From the IMG/VR virus record IMGVR_UViG_3300035698_024877, positions 31,338 to 95,337 of that record: a DNA stretch of 64,000 nt; one strand, written 5' to 3'. Source of the stretch: a virus. Positions 1-7,609 of the stretch are shown here, piece after piece; position 1 is the stretch's first letter, and each line of letters starts with the position of its first letter. The translations under genes were made by a program, and so were the position numbers. The notes beneath the pieces were generated by a model, which was not told where the DNA came from, searched no databases, and saw nothing but the letters and a program-made list of their open reading frames with translations.

Positions 1-33
1 AAGAAGTAAATAGATAATGAGTAAAATTCTTGA

Positions 34-108
34 AATAGGAGATTAAAATGCGGTTGTAGAATAAAAGAAAATTATATAAATTGCCCCCATTGTGGAGCTG
101 GGTACTAA
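34..108 (+). pseudogene. zinc-ribbon fragment
   Basis: An open frame without a usable start codon ends in a CPHCGAGY zinc-knuckle. A Shine-Dalgarno (TAGGAG) and ATG sit at 38-50, but that ATG is one base out of frame and meets a stop after three codons. It looks like the frameshifted remainder of a small zinc-ribbon gene cut by the window edge region. Confidence 0.3.
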
Positions 109-130
109 GAAAATAAATGGTGAGGATCTG

Positions 131-367
131 ATGGATGACAAAGATAAAAGATTTATTAGTTGTGAAAAAGCAAAAAGATTATTTGGTATACGTAATGTTG
201 AGTGTTGTTATAGTTGCCATAGAGACCAAGATGATTTAGATTGGACAGGTGTAGGGTATGCCATGATTGAAATTTACACAGATAAATATGAAATTGTGGT
301 TTGTTGTAGTGTAAGAAACGCATTAACAGAAAAGGTATTTCCAGAATTAAATATTGAGTGGAGCTAA
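131..367 (+). CDS. hypothetical Cys-rich protein
   Basis: 78 aa protein, not recognised. ATG 131 is chosen because GGTGAGG lies just upstream; a GTG at 92 would need no visible ribosome binding site. It contains a CC-x-x-C cluster near residue 26 (ECCYSCHRD) and a second CC pair later, which suggests metal binding. It begins the tightly packed rightward cluster. Confidence 0.6.
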   Translation: MDDKDKRFISCEKAKRLFGIRNVECCYSCHRDQDDLDWTGVGYAMIEIYTDKYEIVVCCSVRNALTEKVFPELNIEWS

Positions 368-371
368 AATA

Positions 372-392
372 ATGATAATAATGACAAAAGAA
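372..392 (+). repeat. direct repeat of a gene start
   Basis: The 21-bp stretch beginning ATGATAATAATG occurs here and again at 713-733, where it opens a longer gene. The copy here stops after 8 codons (MIIMTKES), so it looks like the stub left by a duplication or deletion event. Confidence 0.7.
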
Positions 393-410
393 TCATAGGA
401 GTTTAGTATT

Positions 411-713
411 ATGGGTGACATGGCTGATATGGCAAATGCTTGTTTTTGCCTGCATGAAATGGTAGATAATTATCATAACGTAGACGATGAGTATTCACAT
501 GAAGAAAATAGTTGGAGATATGAACCACATACTGAAGAGAATGTAAAAATAGTTTGTGTTACAAAAAGAGCTATATTGTATGAAGATATTCTTGGAGATA
601 GGTATTGGGTTGCAAAGTCCGTACTTTTTGAATTTAGTAAGTGTGTGACTGGAGAGAGAATAAATCTTATATTTCCCTATTGGGTAGTGCTTAGTAGGAG
701 GGCAATTATATAA
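411..713 (+). CDS. hypothetical acidic protein
   Basis: 100 aa, unrecognised. GGAG at 390 precedes ATG 411. The N-terminal half is rich in Met, Asp, His and Glu (MGDMADMANACFCLHEM), the C-terminal half is more hydrophobic. Its stop overlaps the start of the next reading frame (TAATG), so translation is probably coupled. Confidence 0.55.
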   Translation: MGDMADMANACFCLHEMVDNYHNVDDEYSHEENSWRYEPHTEENVKIVCVTKRAILYEDILGDRYWVAKSVLFEFSKCVTGERINLIFPYWVVLSRRAII

Positions 714-1004
714 TGATAATAATGACAAAAGAAGATCATATAGAGTTAGATAAGTTAGCATGGGTTCATACCGACTCACCCAATTTAACACTTCTTGAGG
801 TAGTAAAAAATAGGAAATGTATATGTTTGGGCTGGTAAGTATGATAACGCAATAATGTGGTATGGAAAGATTTTACATGATCTTTATGGAGCTCTTATAA
901 AGTTAATATTATACAATATAGAGCAGATGGATATAATAGAGAAAATGAACGCACCATCTGTTCTTGATTGGGAAGAGTTAAAGGTGTTTTTTAGAAGACG
1001 ATAA
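713..1004 (+). pseudogene. hypothetical protein with +1 frameshift at A6
   Basis: The frame from ATG 713 (MIIMTKEDHIELDKLAW...) stops at 838 after 41 codons. Skipping one base in the AAAAAA run at 805-810 continues into an open frame (KIGNVYVWAGKYDNAIMWYG...) that runs to 1004 and gives a coherent protein of about 96 aa. The break is either a real inactivating insertion, an assembly error in the homopolymer, or less likely programmed frameshifting. GGAGG at 697 serves as ribosome binding site. Confidence 0.6.
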
Positions 1005-1010
1005 CATTAG

Positions 1011-1060
1011 AAAATTTTAATAATTTTTTTGTTTACATTTTTATTATATATAATATAATA
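1011..1060 (+). promoter_or_regulatory. sigma70-like promoter with AT-rich UP block
   Basis: TTTACA (1032-1037) and TATAAT (1054-1059) are separated by 16 bp. An AT-rich block (AAAATTTTAATAATTTTTT) lies immediately upstream. The same block and spacing recur at 13149-13196 and, on the other strand, at 60241-60290, which supports function. Confidence 0.65.
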
Positions 1061-1111
1061 TGTCTAAAGTAAGAGTGTGGAAAGTTATTAAATTAAAATA
1101 GGAGGTGTAAA

Positions 1112-1270
1112 ATGAACATGGAATTTGTGGCTGGGATAATATTATTTATTATTGTATGTGGTTACATTTTTAGTGTAATTACAGAGAAACGAGCAAAAAA
1201 GAAAAGGATAAAAGTATTTAAAAAAGCAAATGAGCAACTACAAAGATTAAAAGAAAGACTAATACCTTGA
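1112..1270 (+). CDS. small membrane protein with charged tail
   Basis: 52 aa: one N-terminal transmembrane helix (about residues 4-22, GIILFIIVCGYIF) followed by a basic, coiled-coil-like tail. AGGAGGT precedes ATG 1112. The tail (KKANEQLQRLKERL) is encoded by a 37-bp sequence repeated in the next gene. Its stop overlaps the following start (TTGA). Confidence 0.65.
   Translation: MNMEFVAGIILFIIVCGYIFSVITEKRAKKKRIKVFKKANEQLQRLKERLIP
1218..1254 (+). repeat. 37-bp direct repeat shared by two adjacent genes
   Basis: This copy encodes KKANEQLQRLK near the C-terminus of the first gene. The second copy (1577-1613, four or five mismatches) encodes KKANEHLQRLK near the C-terminus of the next gene. 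It indicates a local duplication of a coiled-coil segment. Confidence 0.75.
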
Positions 1271-1746
1271 AGGAGGGGCAAATTAGTGATAAAAATGAGC
1301 TTACGCAAAATGACATGATGGATTTTTCAGAAACTGATAAGGCGATTTTTGAGTTTTTAGAAAGAAAACCTGTCTCTCTATATGCAGAGTATGGGGGCGA
1401 CTGGACTCTCGTTTTTAAAACAGTTAGGAACGACACAGGGTCGTTAGAATATGGTGTCTACGTAACAAAGAACAATAAGGAAGGGGATGCTTTGTATGAC
1501 GAGTTAATGGTTTTTGACAATCTCAAGGATGCGTGCGACAACTTTGAGAAAAGGAAATCTCAAAAAAGAAAAACACTTAAAAAAGCAAATGAGCACTTAC
1601 AAAGATTAAAAGACGATTTGTTAGTGGGAGAAATAGCTGATATAATGATAAGAATGGAAAGATTAGCTATGGAAAGATTAGCTACTGGAGTAAATGAAAA
1701 TAAGGAGAAACAAAATGAAAATAGAGACAGTAGAAAAAGTAATTAA
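1267..1746 (+). CDS. hypothetical coiled-coil protein
   Basis: 159 aa if read from TTG 1267, whose codon overlaps the upstream stop. AGGAGGGG at 1270-1277 lies inside the frame, so the true start may be a non-ATG codon just after it or ATG 1315. The C-terminal third is basic and helical and contains the duplicated KKANEHLQRLK segment. The tail overlaps the next gene by 32 bp. Confidence 0.5.
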   Translation: MKEGQISDKNELTQNDMMDFSETDKAIFEFLERKPVSLYAEYGGDWTLVFKTVRNDTGSLEYGVYVTKNNKEGDALYDELMVFDNLKDACDNFEKRKSQKRKTLKKANEHLQRLKDDLLVGEIADIMIRMERLAMERLATGVNENKEKQNENRDSRKSN

Positions 1747-2062
1747 AGCAACGTACAAATGTGATATATGTGGAGAAGTAGCTGATCATAAATGTAGTAT
1801 GTGTAAGATAGATATATGTTATGATCATTACACCTATAGAGAATGCGACGATTATGGTGATGACTATGGTGATGACTATGGTGATTATGCACCAACTATT
1901 TGTACTGATTGTAATAAAGTATATTTCGAGACCAACCCTAAATTTAAAGAAGTTATGGAAAAACATTACGATTTATTGTTAATAGAGATAGATATACTAA
2001 AAAAGGAGAGACAAGTGGCTTTTGAAAGGATGTGGAAGGCGAGAACGTTAAAAAGTGAGTAA
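1715..2062 (+). CDS. zinc-binding protein (two CxxC-type knuckles)
   Basis: 115 aa from ATG 1715 (AAGGAGAAA upstream). CDICGEVADHKCSMCKIDIC resembles a B-box/FYVE-like treble-clef layout with a further CTDC pair. Between them lies an acidic tandem repeat (GDDYGDDYGDY) encoded by a 12-bp repeat. The C-terminal third is helical. Function unknown; probably a small metal-binding adaptor. Confidence 0.6.
   Translation: MKIETVEKVIKATYKCDICGEVADHKCSMCKIDICYDHYTYRECDDYGDDYGDDYGDYAPTICTDCNKVYFETNPKFKEVMEKHYDLLLIEIDILKKERQVAFERMWKARTLKSE
1850..1885 (+). repeat. 12-bp tandem repeat (x3)
   Basis: Three consecutive units of GAYTATGGTGAT encode a DYGD tripeptide-like repeat inside the zinc-binding protein. 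The unit is a multiple of three, so copy-number change would keep the frame. Confidence 0.8.
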
Positions 2063-2160
2063 TAGTGGTAAAGTAAATAAAGAGTGTTTATAACCTTGTT
2101 TTTAATTATAAAGAAATAGGTTTAATTACTTTAGATTTTAGGAGGTTTTTAAAATAAAAA

Positions 2161-2982
2161 ATGGCGAGAAAGAAAATATTTGAATCAGATGTTCATAAAA
2201 AAGCTTACTTTGAATATAGAAAGTATCAAAAGGTATTTTCTAAAACAAAGAAGAATAACAAAGATTTCCCTAGTGTAACTACACTTATTCTTTGGTCAGG
2301 AGACAAATTTCAATGTAGCTGTCCTTGGCATAATTACAAAAGGCTTGATAATTTACTTCAAAAAACACAAAAAGATATCGAAAACTATGTGACTTTAACT
2401 CCTGTTGGTAGAAAGAAAATATTTAAGCAAATAACAGGAGCATCTACTATTCTTGATGATGTAGACCCCATAGAACTTGCAGTTCTTGGTAATTTAGATC
2501 ATGAAGTTGAACTTGATCATATTATAGAACCAGAACAAAGAAAATTAAAAAAGAAACGAAAGAAACTTGATAAAACTTATTTTACTCAATTAGTAGTTAA
2601 TGATACACAGAAATTAGCAGATTGGCATGCTATTAGAACTTATGTTTTGTCTCATATTTTTAATGCTAAATTTCCAGAGATAGAAAAGTATTTAGTAGCT
2701 AAAGAAAATAAATGGAGTACTAATTTGAACTTTAACTCTTTGGGCGATGCGATTAAAGCATTAGCTGAGGTAGATAAACAAATCAGCCTGCTTACTGGAG
2801 AACACCCCACAGAAATTACTGATGTAAGGGGTGATGCTATATTTGATTATGACGCAAGTAAAGCATATCTTGAATCCATAAGGGCTGCTGGGGAGCAAAT
2901 AAATCAAGAAGCATTGACAGAGAAAATAGTTACAATGATACAATATAAGAAGGATAAAGAGAATAAAGAGGAGAAGGAATGA
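2161..2982 (+). CDS. conserved-looking hypothetical protein
   Basis: 273 aa, one of the longer proteins on the left side and not recognised. TTAGGAGG lies 15 bases upstream of ATG 2161, a long spacing. CSCPWH near residue 53 could bind metal. Charged helical regions follow (EPEQRKLKKKRKKLDK). It is the first of a coupled pair, overlapping the next gene by ATGA, which may indicate that the two products act together. Confidence 0.65.
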   Translation: MARKKIFESDVHKKAYFEYRKYQKVFSKTKKNNKDFPSVTTLILWSGDKFQCSCPWHNYKRLDNLLQKTQKDIENYVTLTPVGRKKIFKQITGASTILDDVDPIELAVLGNLDHEVELDHIIEPEQRKLKKKRKKLDKTYFTQLVVNDTQKLADWHAIRTYVLSHIFNAKFPEIEKYLVAKENKWSTNLNFNSLGDAIKALAEVDKQISLLTGEHPTEITDVRGDAIFDYDASKAYLESIRAAGEQINQEALTEKIVTMIQYKKDKENKEEKE

Positions 2983-3266
2983 TAAAAGATAATATGAATC
3001 AGATATATAGAAAATGGCCAGAACAAAGAAAAGATGTAATAGATGAAAAAAGTAAGGACTTTATAGATGAATCTCTATCTAAATTAGTAAAGGAATGTCA
3101 TGCTCAAGCTATGGCAATAAGGTGGGTTAAACAACGATTAGCATTAAATAAAAAAGATCAACCCCTTTATTATCTTCTTGGTATGGCGAATATAGGCTTA
3201 CACTATAAAGGAATACCATCTATTTCTAAAGAGGATGTTTTTAGAAAAGAAGATAGTGAAATATAA
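2979..3266 (+). CDS. hypothetical protein, coupled to upstream gene
   Basis: 95 aa, mostly helical, starting inside the stop of the 2161 gene (ATGA). It contains no motif I recognise. Translational coupling suggests equal production with its 273 aa neighbour. Confidence 0.6.
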   Translation: MIKDNMNQIYRKWPEQRKDVIDEKSKDFIDESLSKLVKECHAQAMAIRWVKQRLALNKKDQPLYYLLGMANIGLHYKGIPSISKEDVFRKEDSEI

Positions 3267-3344
3267 AAGGATAAAGAGGGGGAGTAGTTATATTTTTAAT
3301 TTAATTTTTAAACATATTTGTATGCTAGAGTACTGGTTAAAGGG

Positions 3345-3394
3345 GTGTGTGTGCCCTCTCAGTGCCTCTCAGTGCCTCTCAGTGTACACACACA
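3345..3394 (+). repeat. hairpin whose loop holds three 10-bp repeats
   Basis: GTGTGTGTG (3345-3353) can pair with ACACACACA (3386-3394). The loop contains three exact copies of CTCTCAGTG spaced every 10 bp (3356, 3366, 3376). A frame spans this stretch but its amino-acid sequence looks non-coding, so the roughly 230 bp from 3267 to 3495 is best read as an intergenic spacer with this structure. Confidence 0.6.
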
Positions 3395-3495
3395 AGAAGC
3401 TTGTTAAGGAGATGTATAATTACCTTTATAAATTAAGTGTAATCCTTTATAGATTAAATGAGGAAAGAAGAGAATGATGATAATAAGAACAGAAA

Positions 3496-3747
3496 ATGAT
3501 CCCCCCAGGTAATTCTGGAAATAGAGCAAAACCAAGACGAACAGTTGAACGAAATTGTTTAAGCTGTATAAGTTGGGTTTTAAAAATTACAAAACCGAAA
3601 TATGGATTATGTGGTAATTGTTATAAATATGGAAAGCATCGTTTTACTACTGGTTTTTATCGTTGTGATAATTTTAAAGTAAGTCCTTTAGCTATACAAT
3701 TACTTCAAAAAGCATATTATGATACAACTAATTTACTTCCTGAATAA
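3496..3747 (+). CDS. small Cys-rich protein (CxxC...CxxF family)
   Basis: 83 aa. NCLSCISW, LCGNCYKYG and FYRCDNF give the layout CxxC...CxxC...YxCxxF that recurs in several small genes here (7609, 9171, 15006, 21373 and the tail of 21550). This suggests a phage-specific metal-binding family. The ribosome binding site is weak. Confidence 0.6.
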   Translation: MIPPGNSGNRAKPRRTVERNCLSCISWVLKITKPKYGLCGNCYKYGKHRFTTGFYRCDNFKVSPLAIQLLQKAYYDTTNLLPE

Positions 3748-3817
3748 GGAAGAACGACATTAAAAGAATAAGAAGATTAATTGAAAACTTTTAACTTTAT
3801 AAAAAGGAGAAATAGCT

Positions 3818-4462
3818 ATGGTTATGCTAGGTAGCTGGTGCCCACAAGAGTATATAATATTAAGTGAGGAAGAAGAGAAGATAGCAAAAAAGCTTGGCTT
3901 TGAGCATGAGCAGTCAATGTCTCCTCCTTTTAAAGATGATCCTTGGTGGTTCTATAATATTTATGATGAAGAAAGTAGTATTATAGAACCACCTTCTTAT
4001 CACTCTATTGAAGTTAGAAAGCGCATAAGAGAAGCTAAATTAATAGCTGAGAGATTAAAAGATTCCAGTTGCGAGATTTTGAGAAATGATTCAGATAAAT
4101 TAAAGCTTGTAGCAAAAGCATTAGGATTTGAAGGCATTAGAAATTGCTATGTTTTGAAAGGGCAATCATTTTGGGTCCAAAAAGATAAGTTTAAAGATTA
4201 TCTTCTTACTAATGAAGGTGAAACGGCTATGAGAGATTGGTTTTTAAAACAAGGATTTAATGCTTTTGGTGCATCTTTTATAATTCATGAAGAGTTATGG
4301 GTATATAATTTCAATATGCATAAAGCAAATGCAATAATAGAAAAATATATCGCGGGTGTTGGTACAACTTTTGCAAAAGCTTTACTTGATTGCTTTATTA
4401 AATTTTTGGAAGAAGGTGCACGTACTCCTTTATTACCGTTTGGTTTGAAAAATAATAATTAA
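3818..4462 (+). CDS. paralogous family A protein, long form
   Basis: 214 aa, AAAAGGAG upstream. The C-terminal 130 residues carry the family A pattern: a KLKLVAKALGF start, a YLLTNEGETAMRDW segment, and a closing GTTFAKALLDCFIKFLEE. Shorter relatives are at 7964, 21550 and 22107. The N-terminal 85 residues are unique. Function unknown. Confidence 0.65.
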   Translation: MVMLGSWCPQEYIILSEEEEKIAKKLGFEHEQSMSPPFKDDPWWFYNIYDEESSIIEPPSYHSIEVRKRIREAKLIAERLKDSSCEILRNDSDKLKLVAKALGFEGIRNCYVLKGQSFWVQKDKFKDYLLTNEGETAMRDWFLKQGFNAFGASFIIHEELWVYNFNMHKANAIIEKYIAGVGTTFAKALLDCFIKFLEEGARTPLLPFGLKNNN

Positions 4463-4477
4463 TTATTTCATAAAACT

Positions 4478-4499
4478 ATTTTTAAAATATAATAAAGTA
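4478..4499 (+). promoter_or_regulatory. repeated phage promoter-like element
   Basis: Contains the conserved core TTTTAAAATATAATAAAGTA in an intergenic gap, directly upstream of ATG 4531. One of eight near-identical copies, all on the + strand and all between genes. Confidence 0.7.
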
Positions 4500-4530
4500 T
4501 AGAGTAATATACTTTATTGAGGTGAATAAA

Positions 4531-4740
4531 ATGAATAAGATTAGAACGTGGTGGTGGCGATTTGAGGTAAAAAAATACTTTAGTTGGGGATGGTGGGCAC
4601 AAGAAATAGCATGGGTTTTGCCAGAGCTGATACTATATGAGGTGATGGTAAGAGTGTCGTCAATGGCTATGGACGATGGATATTTTAATGTTACCTATGA
4701 AGAGCTGTTGCGTGGATTGAGAAAACATTTTGACAAATAA
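4531..4740 (+). CDS. Trp-rich hypothetical protein
   Basis: 69 aa. GAGGTGA precedes ATG 4531. The first 30 residues are strikingly rich in Trp (RTWWWRF, SWGWWAQEIAW), suggesting an interfacial or membrane-associated peptide. It is the first gene after the promoter-like element and precedes the tRNA-like gene. Confidence 0.6.
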   Translation: MNKIRTWWWRFEVKKYFSWGWWAQEIAWVLPELILYEVMVRVSSMAMDDGYFNVTYEELLRGLRKHFDK

Positions 4741-4753
4741 AATAGAGTAGAAA

Positions 4754-4839
4754 GTGAGACCTAAATAGTTTATATGGTAAAATGCCCGTGTCGAAAAATG
4801 AGGGAGTTGTTGGTTCGAACCCAACTTTAGGTCTCACCA
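4754..4839 (+). tRNA. tRNA-like gene with 12-bp acceptor and odd anticodon arm
   Basis: A textbook T arm (GTTGG-TTCGAAC-CCAAC, 4809-4825) and D arm (GTTT...AAAT) are present. The terminal helix GTGAGACCTAAA / TTTAGGTCTCAC is 12 bp instead of 7 and is followed by CA. Between CCC (4785) and GGG (4802) are 14 nt, so no normal 5-bp stem with 7-nt loop forms and no anticodon can be assigned. It is either a degenerate tRNA or a tRNA-mimicking RNA. Confidence 0.55.
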
Positions 4840-4861
4840 TTGATTTAATTAGAGGTATTAA

Positions 4862-5239
4862 ATGAAATATCAAACTTATTGGGAATTCATAGAAAGACCA
4901 AAGAGAAAAGCAGCTTTTTTTTTCAGGAAAATGTTGGGCATAGAATTCTCTAATGCAAAGTCAATTCAAAAGTTTGTTGATAAGCATAGGGGAGAATTAT
5001 TGTGGCAAACACCGACTACGATTGTAAAATTGTTAGGTTGGACAGATCAGCACGAAGATGATTATTACTGGGTTGTGGCATCTCTCAATGAGGTTTATTT
5101 GTCATCATGCGTTGGTAGTTTTTATCCATTAAAAAAAATGGGTTGGCCTTATAAGTTAGCCGAACAACAATTTGATATGAGTGTGCTCCAAGAGTGGATA
5201 GATAAAACAGTAAAAAAAATGGGGGTAATTATAAAATGA
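4862..5239 (+). CDS. hypothetical protein
   Basis: 125 aa, AGAGGT upstream of ATG 4862. Basic N-terminus (ERPKRKAAFFFRKM) and a Trp-containing centre (LGWTDQHEDDYYWVVASL). Not recognised. Confidence 0.6.
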   Translation: MKYQTYWEFIERPKRKAAFFFRKMLGIEFSNAKSIQKFVDKHRGELLWQTPTTIVKLLGWTDQHEDDYYWVVASLNEVYLSSCVGSFYPLKKMGWPYKLAEQQFDMSVLQEWIDKTVKKMGVIIK

Positions 5240-5288
5240 AGGCTGATATTAAAGAAATTAAAATTAATTATTTAGAAGGGATGTAGTT

Positions 5289-5522
5289 ATGGATAAATAT
5301 GAATATGAACCATTAAGAAAGTATTATAAAAAAATCCCCCTTACAGAAGAAGAAATGGATACTGTAAATGATTACTATCATATTTGTAGAGATAATCTTG
5401 GAGTAGAACTTAGAACTTACCGTTATTTAAATCATACTGATATGTGGACAAGAATTTGCAAGACTATACATAATTATTTTTCCTACTTAGGCTATCTTTA
5501 TGGTTCTTGGGAAACTAAATAA
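5289..5522 (+). CDS. Tyr-rich hypothetical protein
   Basis: 77 aa, AAGGGATG upstream. Unusually rich in Tyr (about 13 residues). No motif recognised. Confidence 0.6.
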   Translation: MDKYEYEPLRKYYKKIPLTEEEMDTVNDYYHICRDNLGVELRTYRYLNHTDMWTRICKTIHNYFSYLGYLYGSWETK

Positions 5523-5534
5523 AAGGAATTAAAA

Positions 5535-5933
5535 ATGAAAAAGTCTGTTGAGAAATCCATGGAAAGATTTGAAGAAATGAGTAGAGAGGCTAAAAGGTGG
5601 GATAAGTATAAGACGTGGGCTTTGTTTGGAATTATGATAGCGATAATTTTGGGGGTCTTGGTCTTAGCTTTATTTGTTTTATCACCATCAGTCGCAAAAG
5701 CTGAAGAGTGCGTATGTAAATTGTATGAATATCAACAAGTATATTATTATTCTCCGGCGTATCATAGAAATGGTGAAAGGAAAAACATGGATGAAAGTAT
5801 AAATGAAGTGGTAAGAACTGGTTGGAAAGTACACACAATATTTATCTTTAGCGATAGACGAGTAGGAGGGAGTCATCCAAGTGTATGTGGTTTTGTTATG
5901 TATCGAAAATGCATTAAATGGCATTGCAAATAA
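5535..5933 (+). CDS. single-pass membrane protein
   Basis: 132 aa. A charged N-terminal segment is followed by a transmembrane helix at about residues 31-50 (GIMIAIILGVLVLALFVL) and an outside domain with paired cysteines (ECVCKLYEY, and CIKWHC at the end). The leader AAAAGGAATTAAAAATG is repeated exactly before the next gene. Confidence 0.65.
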   Translation: MKKSVEKSMERFEEMSREAKRWDKYKTWALFGIMIAIILGVLVLALFVLSPSVAKAEECVCKLYEYQQVYYYSPAYHRNGERKNMDESINEVVRTGWKVHTIFIFSDRRVGGSHPSVCGFVMYRKCIKWHCK

Positions 5934-5945
5934 AAGGAATTAAAA

Positions 5946-6125
5946 ATGAAAACTACAGAAGAAATAATTTCAGCTATGGAAAATAGTATTGCATGGTATT
6001 ACAAGGAGGCTTTTAAGCCCGAAAATATGACTGAAATTGATTTTCTAAACTTGTCATGCGTTCACCCTGAATATCGTGGCAGGATTCTTGAATTAGAAGA
6101 GTTTTTAGAATGGATAAAAGAATGA
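5946..6125 (+). CDS. small acidic hypothetical protein
   Basis: 59 aa, preceded by AAAAGGAATTAAAA. Acidic, helical; starts MKTTEEIISAMENS. Its stop overlaps the next start (ATGA). Confidence 0.6.
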   Translation: MKTTEEIISAMENSIAWYYKEAFKPENMTEIDFLNLSCVHPEYRGRILELEEFLEWIKE

Positions 6126-6199
6126 ATAATGAACATATATTTGATGATTTGAGTGAAATGAAGAGTGCCTTAAAAGAAAAGAATATAAATAACATTTAA
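6122..6199 (+). CDS. 25-aa peptide
   Basis: Short frame coupled by an ATGA overlap to the preceding gene (MNNEHIFDDLSEMKSALK...). The length makes it uncertain, but start-stop overlaps are the rule in this region. Confidence 0.35.
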   Translation: MNNEHIFDDLSEMKSALKEKNINNI

Positions 6200-6207
6200 A
6201 AGGAAAT

Positions 6208-6468
6208 TTGACAAAGATGATAGACTATTTTCTTGAGAAAAGAGAAAGGCGAGAGATGGTGGTTAAGGACTTAGTAGAACAGGGGATAAGCAAGGCGCTA
6301 CAACAAATTACTACGCTGAATGGAAATGGGTCAACTATCATTATACAAAAATTAGTAGTCAATTTAGGGTATGCAGATTCTACTGGGGGGAGTTCAGTTA
6401 TAGTTGGCGAAAATACAGTAGAGCATGGTGGGGTTGTTACTGATTGTCAAAATTATGGGGATAAATAA
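6208..6468 (+). CDS. hypothetical protein, TTG start possible
   Basis: 86 aa from TTG 6208, or 83 aa from ATG 6217; AAAAGGAAA lies just upstream of the former. The C-terminal half is Gly/Val-rich (GNGSTIIIQKLVVNLGY), resembling a short beta-structure. Not recognised. Confidence 0.5.
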   Translation: MTKMIDYFLEKRERREMVVKDLVEQGISKALQQITTLNGNGSTIIIQKLVVNLGYADSTGGSSVIVGENTVEHGGVVTDCQNYGDK

Positions 6469-6469
6469 A

Positions 6470-6721
6470 ATGGAAAAAGCAAACATTGAGGGATTTCTTA
6501 AAAACTACGAAAGCGTAATAACCGCACTAAATGGGTCGAAAGCAAACGGTGATTTAGAAGCTGTGGCATTGGCTGGAGCTTGTATTTATACAATTGCACA
6601 AATGAACTATCAAGCCTCCGATGAATTTATCGATGGGGTTAGAAAAATGGTCAAGGAGATGTTAGGAGACGAGCTTGGCCACCTTAAAGGAATAGTTGAT
6701 TTAATGCTTTTAAAAATGTAA
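6470..6721 (+). CDS. helical hypothetical protein
   Basis: 83 aa, ATG 6470 chosen over the upstream in-frame start because GGGGAT lies 6 bases before it. Regular helical sequence (GFLKNYESVITALNGSKANG). No known family recognised. Confidence 0.6.
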   Translation: MEKANIEGFLKNYESVITALNGSKANGDLEAVALAGACIYTIAQMNYQASDEFIDGVRKMVKEMLGDELGHLKGIVDLMLLKM

Positions 6722-6734
6722 ATAGGATAAAAGA

Positions 6735-6874
6735 ATGAATAAAAGATTAACGTTATTGATAATTGTTTTGGGGTTCGTATTGTATAGCTGGGGGTTTTTC
6801 TTGGGGGAGTAATTGCTGGATGCCTTTACGTCTATATTGCTTTGACATTATTACAAATAGTAACATGTGGTTAA
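6735..6874 (+). pseudogene. two-TM mini-protein broken at G5
   Basis: The frame from ATG 6735 (MNKRLTLLIIVLGFVLYSWG) stops at 6812. Adding one G to the GGGGG run at 6803-6807 joins it to GGVIAGCLYVYIALTLLQIV and a stop at 6874, giving a compact two-helix membrane protein. The stop then abuts the next gene in the usual way, which favours the repaired reading. Confidence 0.6.
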
Positions 6875-6875
6875 A

Positions 6876-7187
6876 ATGAAAAAATCTTCTTGTGAAACTT
6901 GTATACATGCTTATAACGTTGAAGGAAAAGCACATTCCAAGTTTTGTAGAATACAAGGGAAAACTTATTGGTCAAGTACGGAAAGAACTACGTGCTATAA
7001 ATATGAAGCGCAAAGTATCCCTATTTACCAAAAAACAGCAGAAGAAATAGTTAAAAAAATAGAGGAGTGCATTACACTTCTTGAGCATAAAAAATTAGAG
7101 GATGGTAATAGTCTTTTAATAGCTGAACCTTTGAAATGGTTTAATGATTTATTAGAATGGGTAAAAATAAATGAAGAGGTAAACTAA
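6876..7187 (+). CDS. Cys-containing hypothetical protein
   Basis: 103 aa. The N-terminus (SCETCIHAY ... KFCRIQG ... TTCYKYE) follows the small Cys-rich family layout; the C-terminal half is helical (TAEEIVKKIEECITLLE). Overlaps the next start by one base (TAATG). Confidence 0.6.
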   Translation: MKKSSCETCIHAYNVEGKAHSKFCRIQGKTYWSSTERTTCYKYEAQSIPIYQKTAEEIVKKIEECITLLEHKKLEDGNSLLIAEPLKWFNDLLEWVKINEEVN

Positions 7188-7609
7188 TGGAAGCTACTAA
7201 AATAGAAATTGATAAGTTGACTAAATGGCTGAATATTGATTATTGGGGTAATTATTATTATATCCCTATAGGTGGATTTAAAGCTGATGGAGTTAAAAAA
7301 TGGCTACATACAAGAGAGGGATCCATGCATATATTAGAAGCTTTTTGGAGAGATAATGTGGATTTTATTTCCATTATCAGAACTGGGTGGGTAGGGAAAC
7401 CAGAAAAAGAGCTTATTCATGTAGGAGTTGATGTCTTATATGGATCAAGTAGAACATCTACTTTTGTTAAAAAAATGAGAGATGTATGGCAGGCATTAGG
7501 TGGAGGGCAATGGAATTGGCTACCAGTGGCGCAAGCAGAGGCAAAAACACTTTCAAGTGCTATATATAAAGCAGCTATAAATTATTTAGAAGAGGGAGAT
7601 GAGATATAA
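7187..7609 (+). CDS. family A-like protein, diverged
   Basis: 140 aa, GAAGAGG upstream. The order of elements is that of family A: an EIDKLTKWLNI opening, a WLHTREGSMHILEAF segment and a closing TLSSAIYKAAINYLEEG, but with low identity. A Trp-rich centre (GGGQWNWLPVAQ) is unique. Coupled to both neighbours. Confidence 0.55.
   Translation: MEATKIEIDKLTKWLNIDYWGNYYYIPIGGFKADGVKKWLHTREGSMHILEAFWRDNVDFISIIRTGWVGKPEKELIHVGVDVLYGSSRTSTFVKKMRDVWQALGGGQWNWLPVAQAEAKTLSSAIYKAAINYLEEGDEI

Noticed and set aside
3235-3477. 80-residue reading frame across the 3345 hairpin
   Set aside because: It has no ribosome binding site, and the amino-acid sequence follows simple repeats in the DNA (CLSVYT, CPLSASQ).
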